DNA of 64,000 nt from NCBI RefSeq assembly GCF_030503855.1, contig NZ_CP129971.1:2604001-2668000 (forward strand), in the 5' to 3' direction. Every line of letters starts with the position of its first letter. Position 1 is the stretch's first letter. The translations under genes were made by a program, and so were the position numbers. Of this stretch, positions 54,412 to 61,660 are shown one piece after another. The stretch is from Marivirga salinae. GTDB taxonomy: Bacteria; Bacteroidota; Bacteroidia; Cytophagales; Cyclobacteriaceae. Below the pieces are notes generated by a model, which saw only the letters and a program-made list of their open reading frames with translations, was not told where the DNA came from and made no database searches.

Positions 54412-55428
54412 TTAAAATTCCAAATAATATTTTCCTTCTTCGAATTTGTAGAAAGTAAGTTTATCATTTCCATATTCTTGAAGTGTTTCCAACGTTACAG
54501 GTTCGTATTTTTTTAGTACTCCGCTTTTTTCTAATTTTCCTTTTAACCAGATACCAAAAATTTGCAAGCTATCTTTAGAACGAATATTTTTATAATAATC
54601 ACCTTGCGTTCTCATTGGGATTATTAGACCGTCATCCGTATACGCTAAAAAATCACCTTTTGGATAGAAGGCTTGTGAATTCAAGTCATTACTTGCTATT
54701 AACTCTATTTCATACCACGGTCTTGGCTTTATTTTACCAGTAGAACGGCTCCACCTACCTTTTCCAAAATATACATTTAGATTTGATTTTTCTTTTTCGG
54801 CAACTCTTTTTAGCGGAAATATAAATTTCGGAAGCCCAACCAATGAAACTTTACTAGTATCATAACTTTTTAAATTTGACCAAAGTCTTTTAACCTTGTC
54901 TAATACAATTTTCTTTTTACCAGGAACAGTAATTTCAGCCTTATCTATCGAAATTGAGTATGATGGCGAATACAAATCATTTAAAAAGGCAACTAAATCA
55001 ACTTTCTGATTATCATTTAATATTGGAACTGTACATTCAATATTTCCCTTCGTTCCACTTGAAGAGAAATTAGAAGAACCAACGTATATATTTGAAACGT
55101 TTTCTTTGTCAAATTGATAAACCTTTCCATGATATCTTCTGCCATTCGTTACGAAAACACCTGAATTATTACCGTAGGGCTTTAACTCATTATGCAGTTT
55201 TGTAACGGCATCTAATTTTTTCTGACTTAAGCCTTCGTAAAAAGCCATGCCTAAAAGCAATCGAGAAGTACCACCTTTTTTAGCAATTTCAATGAATGGT
55301 TTTTCAAATGCACTTATGACATCAAGTGATGCATAACCTGAAGCTATAGTTACATTATTTGAGGTGGTAAATTCCTTATCTAATATATTTCGAAATTCTC
55401 CACCGTGTTTTTGGAGATTAGTGTACAT
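54412..55428 (-). CDS. NgoFVII-like PLD-family restriction endonuclease
   Basis: 338 residues. The HKD phospholipase-D motif is HGKVYQFD (H-x-K-x4-D, about residue 100) with IYVGSSNFSSSGTKGNIECT behind it, as in NgoFVII/BfiI-type nucleases. A C-terminal half (WYEIELIASNDLNSQAFYPKG) likely binds DNA. The start overlaps the methyltransferase end by 11 bp. Cuts unmethylated DNA; the site is unknown. Confidence 0.8.
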   Translation of the reverse strand: MYTNLQKHGGEFRNILDKEFTTSNNVTIASGYASLDVISAFEKPFIEIAKKGGTSRLLLGMAFYEGLSQKKLDAVTKLHNELKPYGNNSGVFVTNGRRYHGKVYQFDKENVSNIYVGSSNFSSSGTKGNIECTVPILNDNQKVDLVAFLNDLYSPSYSISIDKAEITVPGKKKIVLDKVKRLWSNLKSYDTSKVSLVGLPKFIFPLKRVAEKEKSNLNVYFGKGRWSRSTGKIKPRPWYEIELIASNDLNSQAFYPKGDFLAYTDDGLIIPMRTQGDYYKNIRSKDSLQIFGIWLKGKLEKSGVLKKYEPVTLETLQEYGNDKLTFYKFEEGKYYLEF

Positions 55429-56503
55429 TAGCCTTTATACTTTCTAAAAATATTTTGATATGCTTTGCAAAGGGTAAGATTCCTGATGGTGGAACAGAGT
55501 TTCCAATTTGCTTTCTGACTTCTGTTATTGTACCTTCAAATACAAAATCGTCAGGATAGCCAAAAAGTCTTGCTCTTTCTCGGTTTGTTAATGGTCTAGG
55601 TTCATCATAATGATACCCCCAAGTACCGCCACCGCCAGCTGCTATTATGGTCGTTGATGGTTTGCTTGGATGAAGTCTTCTATAAACGTGAGAAATCATC
55701 CCCTTAACATAATGCGGTGAGTTTTTTGGAATATCAGTGAAATTTCCTCCTGGGGGAATTAATTTAAGCTTTTCTATTGTATTAGATTGAATGTTTTGAT
55801 GTTCATTATTATGCATTACTTTTTCCACACCTTCCAAAGCTTCTTTTGAAGACAGATAATTGTCGGCACTTCTTATAGGAGCTGGTATGTCGAAAAATGT
55901 ATCTAAATCTTTTCTTACTCCAATAATTAAGACTCTTTGACGTAATTGGGCTACTCCATACTCTGCAAAATTTATTAAATGTGCAGTTGTATTATAACCA
56001 TAATCTCCAGTCTCTGAAAAATCCTTAATTATTTGCTTTATTGCCTGTTTTTTATTTGCAGTAAGAATCCCTTTTACGTTCTCAGCAACAAACATTAGCG
56101 GTTGCTTTTGAGAAACAATTTCTACGAAATTTCTATAAAGATTCCCCCTATCAGTACTTATTCCACCTCGTTTCCAAATCATCGAAAAATCCTGACATGG
56201 AAATCCTCCAAGAATTAAATCCGCATCGGGAATTGTTGAGTAGTCTATCTTGGTTATATCATCACAAACTATATGGTTTCCAAGATTTTTAGCATACGTC
56301 TCACAAGCTCTTTTTTCAATATCATTTGCCCACTTAATATTGAAACCTGCTTGATGGAATCCTAAATCCATACCACCACAACCCGAAAAAAGGGAAATAA
56401 CATCTATTTTTTCTTTACTCTTAAGGATTTCATTATTGTGGTTATTTGGCGTATAAATTCGTAATTGTGGTTCTTTAACTTCCATATTAAAATTTGAATT
56501 CAC
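55418..56503 (-). CDS. DNA (cytosine-5) methyltransferase
   Basis: 361 residues. Motif I SLFSGCGGMDLGFHQAGF, motif IV GGFPCQDFS with the catalytic Cys, motif VI VAENVKG, motif VIII LRQRVLIIG and motif X QIGNSVPPS are all present. Host protection partner of the PLD nuclease. Overlaps the HTH gene by 17 bp. A second ATG at 56485 is possible. Confidence 0.93.
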   Translation of the reverse strand: MNSNFNMEVKEPQLRIYTPNNHNNEILKSKEKIDVISLFSGCGGMDLGFHQAGFNIKWANDIEKRACETYAKNLGNHIVCDDITKIDYSTIPDADLILGGFPCQDFSMIWKRGGISTDRGNLYRNFVEIVSQKQPLMFVAENVKGILTANKKQAIKQIIKDFSETGDYGYNTTAHLINFAEYGVAQLRQRVLIIGVRKDLDTFFDIPAPIRSADNYLSSKEALEGVEKVMHNNEHQNIQSNTIEKLKLIPPGGNFTDIPKNSPHYVKGMISHVYRRLHPSKPSTTIIAAGGGGTWGYHYDEPRPLTNRERARLFGYPDDFVFEGTITEVRKQIGNSVPPSGILPFAKHIKIFLESIKANVH

Positions 56504-56810
56504 CTTGTTTGGATTTTTTAATTTTCAAATAATTTGATGTCTTTTCAGCAGCAGTAAAAATAGTTTCTGAACATTTGTACTTGTTTGCTTCTCTTGCGAA
56601 TTTATCAGCAAAGTATAAGTCAATGACTTTTTGTATTTCGAGTTGAAATAGTTGAGCTAAAAGTTCCAGTTTATTTTTACTAAAAGTTTGTGTACCGTTT
56701 TCAATGCGACTTACTGCACTTGAATTAACTCCAATTTTTGCTCCAAAATCTGTTTGCGTCCAATCTCGCAATTCTCTCTCTTTTTTTATAAAGTTGCCAA
56801 AGCTTGTCAT
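56487..56810 (-). CDS. XRE-type controller protein of the R-M system
   Basis: 107 residues. Residues 5-65 (FIKKERELRDWTQTDFGAKI, GVNSSAVSRIENG) are a Cro/C1-type helix-turn-helix, longer than classic C proteins by a C-terminal Lys-rich tail. First gene of the C-M-R operon, likely regulating nuclease timing. Confidence 0.8.
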   Translation of the reverse strand: MTSFGNFIKKERELRDWTQTDFGAKIGVNSSAVSRIENGTQTFSKNKLELLAQLFQLEIQKVIDLYFADKFAREANKYKCSETIFTAAEKTSNYLKIKKSKQGEFKF

Positions 56811-56838
56811 TCGAAATCTATATTTGATTCATTATTAG

Positions 56839-56846
56839 CAAATATA
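56839..56846 (-). promoter_or_regulatory. -7 element of the R-M cassette
   Basis: TATATTTG read leftward, exact -7 consensus about 29 bp before the controller ATG; a TTGA lies 22 bp upstream. The R-M cassette therefore seems to carry its own promoter. Confidence 0.5.
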
Positions 56847-56990
56847 AAAATGTTATGCGATTTTACTATCAACTATATGGAATTATTTTGACATTTAGGT
56901 TATGTAAGCAATTACAATTGTTATTCATTTTGGCTTTGTACGATGGCATAAAACCCTAAGTGTATTTGACCTGGTGGGCTTTCTAATGAG

Positions 56991-57121
56991 GCACAACGTT
57001 AAGCATATGGCTTAGTGGCGGTTTTCGAAGTGCTTTCTTGTCTGTCCGCACCATACTTAGTTAAATGTACAAAATTTTCCTTTACCGCTTCACCCGCCAT
57101 AAGCTATATGTAGTGTTATGG
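56991..57121 (-). repeat. attC-like site, 131 bp
   Basis: Boxes CCATAAC (57121-57115) and GTTGTGC (56997-56991). Arms TATGGCTTAGTGGCGG / CCGCCATAAGCTATATG pair. The TAA of the 57116 gene lies inside the first box. Confidence 0.75.
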
Positions 57122-57412
57122 AGCTTTACTGTTCTTTCTCAAGCCCTTTATAAGATTATATGTCACACCAATAATGATCACGCTTCCTGCAATGATTGAA
57201 AGTAATTTCACTATTCCATAAAACACAGTTAATCTAAGTCCTGCGGTTGGGTTATTATTGCTGATCTTATTTAAATATTCTATTACTTCTTGAGAGTTAT
57301 GAAGATATAGAAACAAAGAAATCAAACATATACCGAATATGAAGAAAAAAACTTTGGCTAGATTATCTCCGATTTTTTTCAGTCTTTTATTTGGTTGTTG
57401 GGTCAAAGCCAT
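57116..57412 (-). CDS. Hypothetical two-helix membrane protein
   Basis: 98 residues: helices LAKVFFFIFGICLISLFLYL and LSIIAGSVIIIGVTYNLIK. Overlaps the lipoprotein gene by 26 bp, so the two are translated together in one cassette. Its stop is supplied by the recombination box. Function unknown. Confidence 0.55.
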   Translation of the reverse strand: MALTQQPNKRLKKIGDNLAKVFFFIFGICLISLFLYLHNSQEVIEYLNKISNNNPTAGLRLTVFYGIVKLLSIIAGSVIIIGVTYNLIKGLRKNSKAP

Positions 57413-57827
57413 ACATAAAATTATTCAAATGTCCGTCTGAACTTTCAAGCCGAACAATATTCATTAATTCTTCATAATAAATACAGACTCTTTCTCTATC
57501 TTCTGTATCGATTTCAAGGTAAATTTCAGCAAAACGATCAAGTCCTTTTTTAATAGCATCCTGATATTGTTTTTCTGTTGCAGTTCCTTTGTCAGCAAGT
57601 TTCTTAAAGTCGTTTGCTGAAAGATTAATTTTTTTTGTTAAGATAGGTTTTAGTTTCGGATCCGCAATTCCTGGATAATTTAATCTATTGTCTTCTATAA
57701 ACTTCTCCTTAAGTTTAAACTCTTCAAATTCTGTCAGTGCGTTCTCAGGTGTTTTTACTTGGTCTTGTCCGCAAGAAGTGAAAATAAGTAAAGTCAAACC
57801 CCAAAATATTCCTGTTATTTGTCTCAT
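57387..57827 (-). CDS. Hypothetical lipoprotein
   Basis: 146 residues with lipobox TGIFWGLTLLIFTSCGQDQ and a helical body (EFEEFKLKEKFIEDNRLNYPG). No family recognised. First gene of a two-gene cassette. Confidence 0.6.
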   Translation of the reverse strand: MRQITGIFWGLTLLIFTSCGQDQVKTPENALTEFEEFKLKEKFIEDNRLNYPGIADPKLKPILTKKINLSANDFKKLADKGTATEKQYQDAIKKGLDRFAEIYLEIDTEDRERVCIYYEELMNIVRLESSDGHLNNFMYGFDPTTK

Positions 57828-57968
57828 AGTTACTCTTTGAATTCTAGTTTAATGTTGACTAAATTTCTTAAAATGAGAAATTTGAAATTATTCTTGTTTT
57901 GATACATGTTCTTAATTTCTGGATGCTTTCGTTAGCTTGGGTACAAGGACTTAGCTAAAAACTATGCT

Positions 57969-58028
57969 CCATAACGTTCTGTGTATGGTGCGTATCCCGA
58001 AGGGTATGCATCATACACCTTGTTGTGT
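57969..58028 (-). repeat. attC-like site, minimal 60 bp
   Basis: Leftward ACACAAC...GTTATGG with a compact stem GTGTATGATGCATACCC / GGGATACGCACCATACAC (several bulges) and a 3-nt loop. Near the minimal length of classical attC. The stop of the 58011 gene lies within it. Confidence 0.78.
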
Positions 58029-58592
58029 GGTCGTTTTATAATTTTCATCAAAAATGGTTCGTATTTTCCTTTGAATTATACCTATTGTAAACGGCATGAA
58101 GAAGAATAATACAAATGTGTTACCTGAACTATTTGTGCCAGATATTTTTAATTCAATCATTTTAGATAAGGTATAGAACCCTATTAACAGATTAATCAAT
58201 ATGAATATTTGTCCAATATTAAAAGGGAGTGAAACTATCATCAGTGCTTGCATTATTGATTCTGATGCTCCGGAATACATTGCTACTATATTTACAAGTC
58301 CAGCAATTAGGCAACCTATTATAATAATCTTAGCTATCTTAAATCTGGTGTTTAATCCTTTTAAGTTTTCTTTTTCGTCCAGTTGGTCGTTTATCTTATT
58401 AGAAACATAATAAGGCCAATATGTTAAAATGAACATCTGAGGATAAACGTAAAAAAATCCAGCAAACATGAATAGGTTATTATTAAAAATCCCAGAACCA
58501 GTCATTCCAAACATTAGAATTACAATAAAGAGAAAAGGTGAGAATAATATTAGAAATGTTTGAAGTCCACCTGTTTTTAATAATCTATCCAT
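58011..58592 (-). CDS. Hypothetical four-helix membrane protein
   Basis: 193 residues: helices FLILFSPFLFIVILMFGM, LFMFAGFFYVYPQMFILTY, IIIIGCLIAGLVNIVAM and IFILINLLIGFYTL. The final residues (TTTQQGV) are encoded in the attC-like site. Cassette closest to the recombinase, with box GTTGTGTGG at both edges. Function unknown. Confidence 0.58.
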   Translation of the reverse strand: MDRLLKTGGLQTFLILFSPFLFIVILMFGMTGSGIFNNNLFMFAGFFYVYPQMFILTYWPYYVSNKINDQLDEKENLKGLNTRFKIAKIIIIGCLIAGLVNIVAMYSGASESIMQALMIVSLPFNIGQIFILINLLIGFYTLSKMIELKISGTNSSGNTFVLFFFMPFTIGIIQRKIRTIFDENYKTTTQQGV

Positions 58593-58610
58593 TTTGTTTT
58601 ATTTTATGCC

Positions 58611-58660
58611 ACACAACAAGTGAATATAGTCACCCCCCGGTGACTATATATACCTTATGT
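58611..58660 (-). repeat. attI-like hairpin at the recombinase 3' end
   Basis: GTTGTGT box (58617-58611) followed by a perfect 10-bp stem TATAGTCACC / GGTGACTATA with a 4-nt loop. It overlaps the recombinase stop codon. It has only one good GTT box, as attI sites have. It is the first site of the array. Confidence 0.6.
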
Positions 58661-59794
58661 CAGGCAATCTAATGGATTTGTAATGTTTTTAAAAGCATTT
58701 ACTGCAACATGTGTGTAAATCTCTGTTGTATTGCTACTATTATGGCCTAATAGAGACTGAATGTAGCGTAAATCAGTACCTGCCTCCAGTAAATGAGTCG
58801 CAAAGCTATGGCGTAGCATATGAGGTGTTACGTGCTTTTTTATTGCTGATCGCATAGCGGCTTTTTTTACAATCTTTGAAACACTAGTACTAGAATATTG
58901 CTGGCCTTGAGCACCTTCAAACAAAAATACTTTAGGTCTGTATGATTGAAAATAGGCTCTTAGGTCTTTTAATACGCTATTTCCTAATATTGATATTCGA
59001 TCCTTTTTCCCTTTTGATTGCCTAATCAAAATAGACATTCTTCCGCTATCAATATCCGTAATTTTCAAATTTAATAACTCACTCCTTCGTAACCCAGCGG
59101 AGTATAGTAGGCTTACTATACATTTATGCTTTAAATTATAACATTTACCGATCATATTTATAACCTCCTGCTTGCTTAATACTTCTGGAAGGCGGTCCTC
59201 CTTTGCAGGTCTGGCAAAATCGTAAAACCGGTTTGGCATCTTCTCTACTACTTCGTAATAGAATTTAATGGCATTGATGTGCATATTCACGCTACTATCA
59301 CTATACTTTTGATTGATCAAATTTTGAATGAACGTTTTTATCTCTTCTTCTCCTAATTCAGTTAGCTTTTTCTTATTGTAATGGTTGATGAAGCGTTCAA
59401 AGCAGCCTATGTAACTTCTGACCGTACTGCAGGCATATCTCCTTTGATTTAGTTCGTTTAGAAAATTTTCAGGGCAGCGTTTGGCACCAGAAGGTAGTAC
59501 TCGCTTTTTATAGGCTTTTATAATTAAGGTCGGGTCATCGCTGCCTTGCCAGCCTTTTTTGGAGAAATAACGGAAATCGATCCAGGCGATTCCTTTAAAT
59601 TTTTCCAAAAGCATATAATAATTCTCTTTGGTATTTTCAATACAAACCATCTGTGACTTTTTATGCCATTTAGGAAAGGGGAGAGTTTTTACTAAAGCCT
59701 GCAATACTTTGTCTGGATAAAATTTTATACCAATCATTCGCTTGCCCTCAATCTCCAAATGACGTAAGCTGATCATCTTATCAAGATTTTTCAT
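58655..59794 (-). CDS. Tyrosine recombinase of the cassette array, non-IntI type
   Basis: 379 residues from the ATG at 59794 (a GTG at 59815 is possible). An extra N-terminal domain spans about 1-95 (ISLRHLEIEGKRMIGIKFYP). A SAM-like core-binding domain spans about 105-195. The catalytic domain has Arg236 (GLRRSEL), Lys near 263 (KGKKDR), His325-x-x-Arg328 (HMLRHSF), His351 (LLGH) and Tyr360 (EIYTHV). About 59 residues separate KGKKDR from HMLRH, too few for the IntI-specific segment. Likely cuts the GTT boxes of the adjoining sites. Confidence 0.85.
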   Translation of the reverse strand: MKNLDKMISLRHLEIEGKRMIGIKFYPDKVLQALVKTLPFPKWHKKSQMVCIENTKENYYMLLEKFKGIAWIDFRYFSKKGWQGSDDPTLIIKAYKKRVLPSGAKRCPENFLNELNQRRYACSTVRSYIGCFERFINHYNKKKLTELGEEEIKTFIQNLINQKYSDSSVNMHINAIKFYYEVVEKMPNRFYDFARPAKEDRLPEVLSKQEVINMIGKCYNLKHKCIVSLLYSAGLRRSELLNLKITDIDSGRMSILIRQSKGKKDRISILGNSVLKDLRAYFQSYRPKVFLFEGAQGQQYSSTSVSKIVKKAAMRSAIKKHVTPHMLRHSFATHLLEAGTDLRYIQSLLGHNSSNTTEIYTHVAVNAFKNITNPLDCLT

Positions 59795-59840
59795 AGCCTT
59801 TTTTTTTACAAACACCGCTAAAAATTTCGTCAGTAAAAAA

Positions 59841-59889
59841 CATAACCGTAGATTTAAACGTTTATTAAACGTTTAAATCTACGGTTATG
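59841..59889. promoter_or_regulatory. 49-bp perfect palindrome between recombinase and zinc-finger genes
   Basis: Two 24-bp arms, CATAACCGTAGATTTAAACG then TTTA and its exact reverse complement, around a single T at 59865. The right end is the ATG (59887-59889) of the zinc-finger gene. It may be an operator, an RNA hairpin hiding the start codon, or a recombinase site. Confidence 0.75.
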
Positions 59890-60261
59890 AAGGCTTGTCC
59901 AAATTGTGGTGAAGAAGTAATTGGGAGAGAAGGAAAGAAGTTTTGTAGTACTTATTGTAAGTCGAACTTTCATTACGAGAGACGTAAAGAAAAGCAGAGC
60001 AGTCTATTTAAGAAAATAGATAAACAGCTTAAGCTCAACAGAAGAATATTGAAAAATTACAACCGTGCTGGAAAAGCTACGGTTAGGGAAGAAGTATTAA
60101 ATAGTCATGGTTTTAATCCTAACAATTTCACACACTATTGGAAGAGCAAGAAAGGGGAGGTCTATCTCTTTTGCTATGAATATGGCTTTTTATCTTTCAC
60201 GGATGCTAAAGGAACCAGAAAATACATTTTAATTACATGGCAGCAGCATATGGAAAACTAG
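59887..60261 (+). CDS. Small zinc-finger protein divergent from the recombinase
   Basis: 124 residues. The N-terminal zinc finger CPNCGEEVIGREGKKFCSTYCK carries a C-x2-C...C-x3-C set. A helical middle (KKIDKQLKLNRRILKNYNRAG) and a C-terminal SHGFNPNNFTHYWKSKKGEVYLF domain follow. Of unknown function; being divergent across a large palindrome suggests a regulator or helper of the recombinase. Inference only. Confidence 0.65.
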   Translation: MKACPNCGEEVIGREGKKFCSTYCKSNFHYERRKEKQSSLFKKIDKQLKLNRRILKNYNRAGKATVREEVLNSHGFNPNNFTHYWKSKKGEVYLFCYEYGFLSFTDAKGTRKYILITWQQHMEN

Positions 60262-60388
60262 AAATGACTCTTTTATATGCTCTGTTTTTTTTCCTCATTT
60301 CAGTTGGGTTCTTGAACTATATTCGGAGATATTCACCAATACCCTTTATCTATCATCCTTCACCCAACACCCCTAATCAAGTCTTCCC

Positions 60389-61381
60389 CTAAACCCTAGC
60401 CACCAACTTCCCAAACTGTTTCCCATCCTTCATTTTATCAAATGCATCCACAATTTCATCAAAAGGGCGAACAGAATCTATAATGGGCTCAATTCTGTTT
60501 TTCTTTACATAGGCAATCATGGCTTTAAATTCATCATCATTGGCCATGGTGCTACCTTGAAGGGTGATTTGGTTCCAAAACATGCGGTGCACGTCCAGAT
60601 TTTGAGGTTTGCCTTGTGTAGCACCATAAAAAACAATTCTTCCTGCCGGTTTCATTAGTTTGATAAGGTCATTGATACCGTCTCCTCCAGCACTATCGAT
60701 CACCAGATCAAAACCACCCGATACTTCTTTTGCCTGTTTAACCCAATCTTCATTTTTATAATTAAAAGCATCTTTTGCTCCCAATTCAATGGACTTGGTT
60801 CTTTTTGTTTCATCGCTAGAGGTAACATAAACATTGGCACCCTTGGCTAAGGCAAATTGAAAGGCAAATTGCGCCACACCACCTCCAACGCCTGAAATCA
60901 ATACATTTTCAGCTTTTTCACAGTTTCCATGATGAAATAAGGCTCTATAGGCAGTCATTCCACCTAATGGGAGGGCAGCCCCAGCTTCGGAACTTAAATG
61001 AGCAGGTTTTTCGGCAATTTTGTTAGCCTCTATGGTCACATATTCGCAAAACAATCCGTCAGAAGGCGTTCCTAATATATGATAGTTGGTTGACTGAACT
61101 TTAGGATCATCGCCCCAATCTATATTGGGATTGATGAGGACTTCTTTATCCTTCCAAACAGAATCCACTTGCGCCCCAGTTTCTATAACAATACCGCAGG
61201 CATCTGAACCTAAAATGGTTCCATGTCTAATTCCAGGATATTTTCCTTCTCTTATGAATTGGTCTCGGTGGTTTAGGGCTACTGCATTAATTTTTACCAA
61301 AACTTCATGGTCTTTGGGTTTTGGAGTCTCCTTATTTATAAATTCTAATTGATTATTATCTGCTATAATCAGTGCCTTCAT
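60389..61381 (-). CDS. MDR-family zinc-binding-type/quinone oxidoreductase
   Basis: 330 residues: a GroES-like start (KALIIADNNQLEFINKETPKP, ALNHRDQFIREGKYPG, LGSDACGIVIE) and a Rossmann domain (VLISGVGGGVAQFAFQFALAKG). The classical structural-zinc cysteines are missing. NADPH-dependent reduction of quinones or enones is the family norm. It lies just outside the array and looks like ordinary chromosome. Confidence 0.85.
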   Translation of the reverse strand: MKALIIADNNQLEFINKETPKPKDHEVLVKINAVALNHRDQFIREGKYPGIRHGTILGSDACGIVIETGAQVDSVWKDKEVLINPNIDWGDDPKVQSTNYHILGTPSDGLFCEYVTIEANKIAEKPAHLSSEAGAALPLGGMTAYRALFHHGNCEKAENVLISGVGGGVAQFAFQFALAKGANVYVTSSDETKRTKSIELGAKDAFNYKNEDWVKQAKEVSGGFDLVIDSAGGDGINDLIKLMKPAGRIVFYGATQGKPQNLDVHRMFWNQITLQGSTMANDDEFKAMIAYVKKNRIEPIIDSVRPFDEIVDAFDKMKDGKQFGKLVARV

Positions 61382-61660
61382 TTTTATTGTTTTTGGTTAG
61401 ATATCTGCTATTACTAGCTAATTAACTTTTAATAAACCTGTCAGGTCATTTTAAGTATTTACATTTTTTTAATTTAACTTCAGTAATGAGGATAAAAATT
61501 TTCCTTTGCGAAAACTTTGCGTCTCTGCAAGACCTATTAATCGTCAAGGACGACTGCGTACAAGTTTTGTTTATATAGCAGCTGAAAAATTTCATCATGT
61601 AATACAAATTCAACAGCTTTCATTTCTTTTAAGAACTTCGTTAATAAGGTTAAATTAGAA

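Larger units (their letters stand above)
38930..59889 (-). mobile_element. Integron-like gene-cassette array with its tyrosine recombinase
   Basis: About 21 kb in which every gene reads leftward. One- to three-gene units are separated by AAC...GTT-bounded palindromes. For most cassettes the 5'-edge box (GTTNNNNNN) is the complement of the box after its own stop. The recombinase at the right end points into the array. Known integrons use IntI and attC; the sites here behave alike, but the enzyme is of another type. Boundaries are the outermost site seen and the palindrome beyond the recombinase. Confidence 0.8.

Noticed and set aside
38930..58660. Repeats as a CRISPR array
   Set aside because: Repeats are 60-240 bp, palindromic, differ in sequence and are separated by whole genes; no cas genes.
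38930..58660. Repeats as simple terminators or MITEs
   Set aside because: Most lack T-tracts, occur at nearly every gene boundary on one strand, and their end boxes match by cassette, which neither model predicts.
58611..58660. Rho-independent terminator of the recombinase
   Set aside because: Strong stem but no T-run on the minus strand; an attI-like role fits better, though both are possible.
58655..60261. Integrative prophage or ICE at the recombinase
   Set aside because: No tRNA-type attachment site, relaxase, or phage structural gene in the window; the cassette layout explains the recombinase better.
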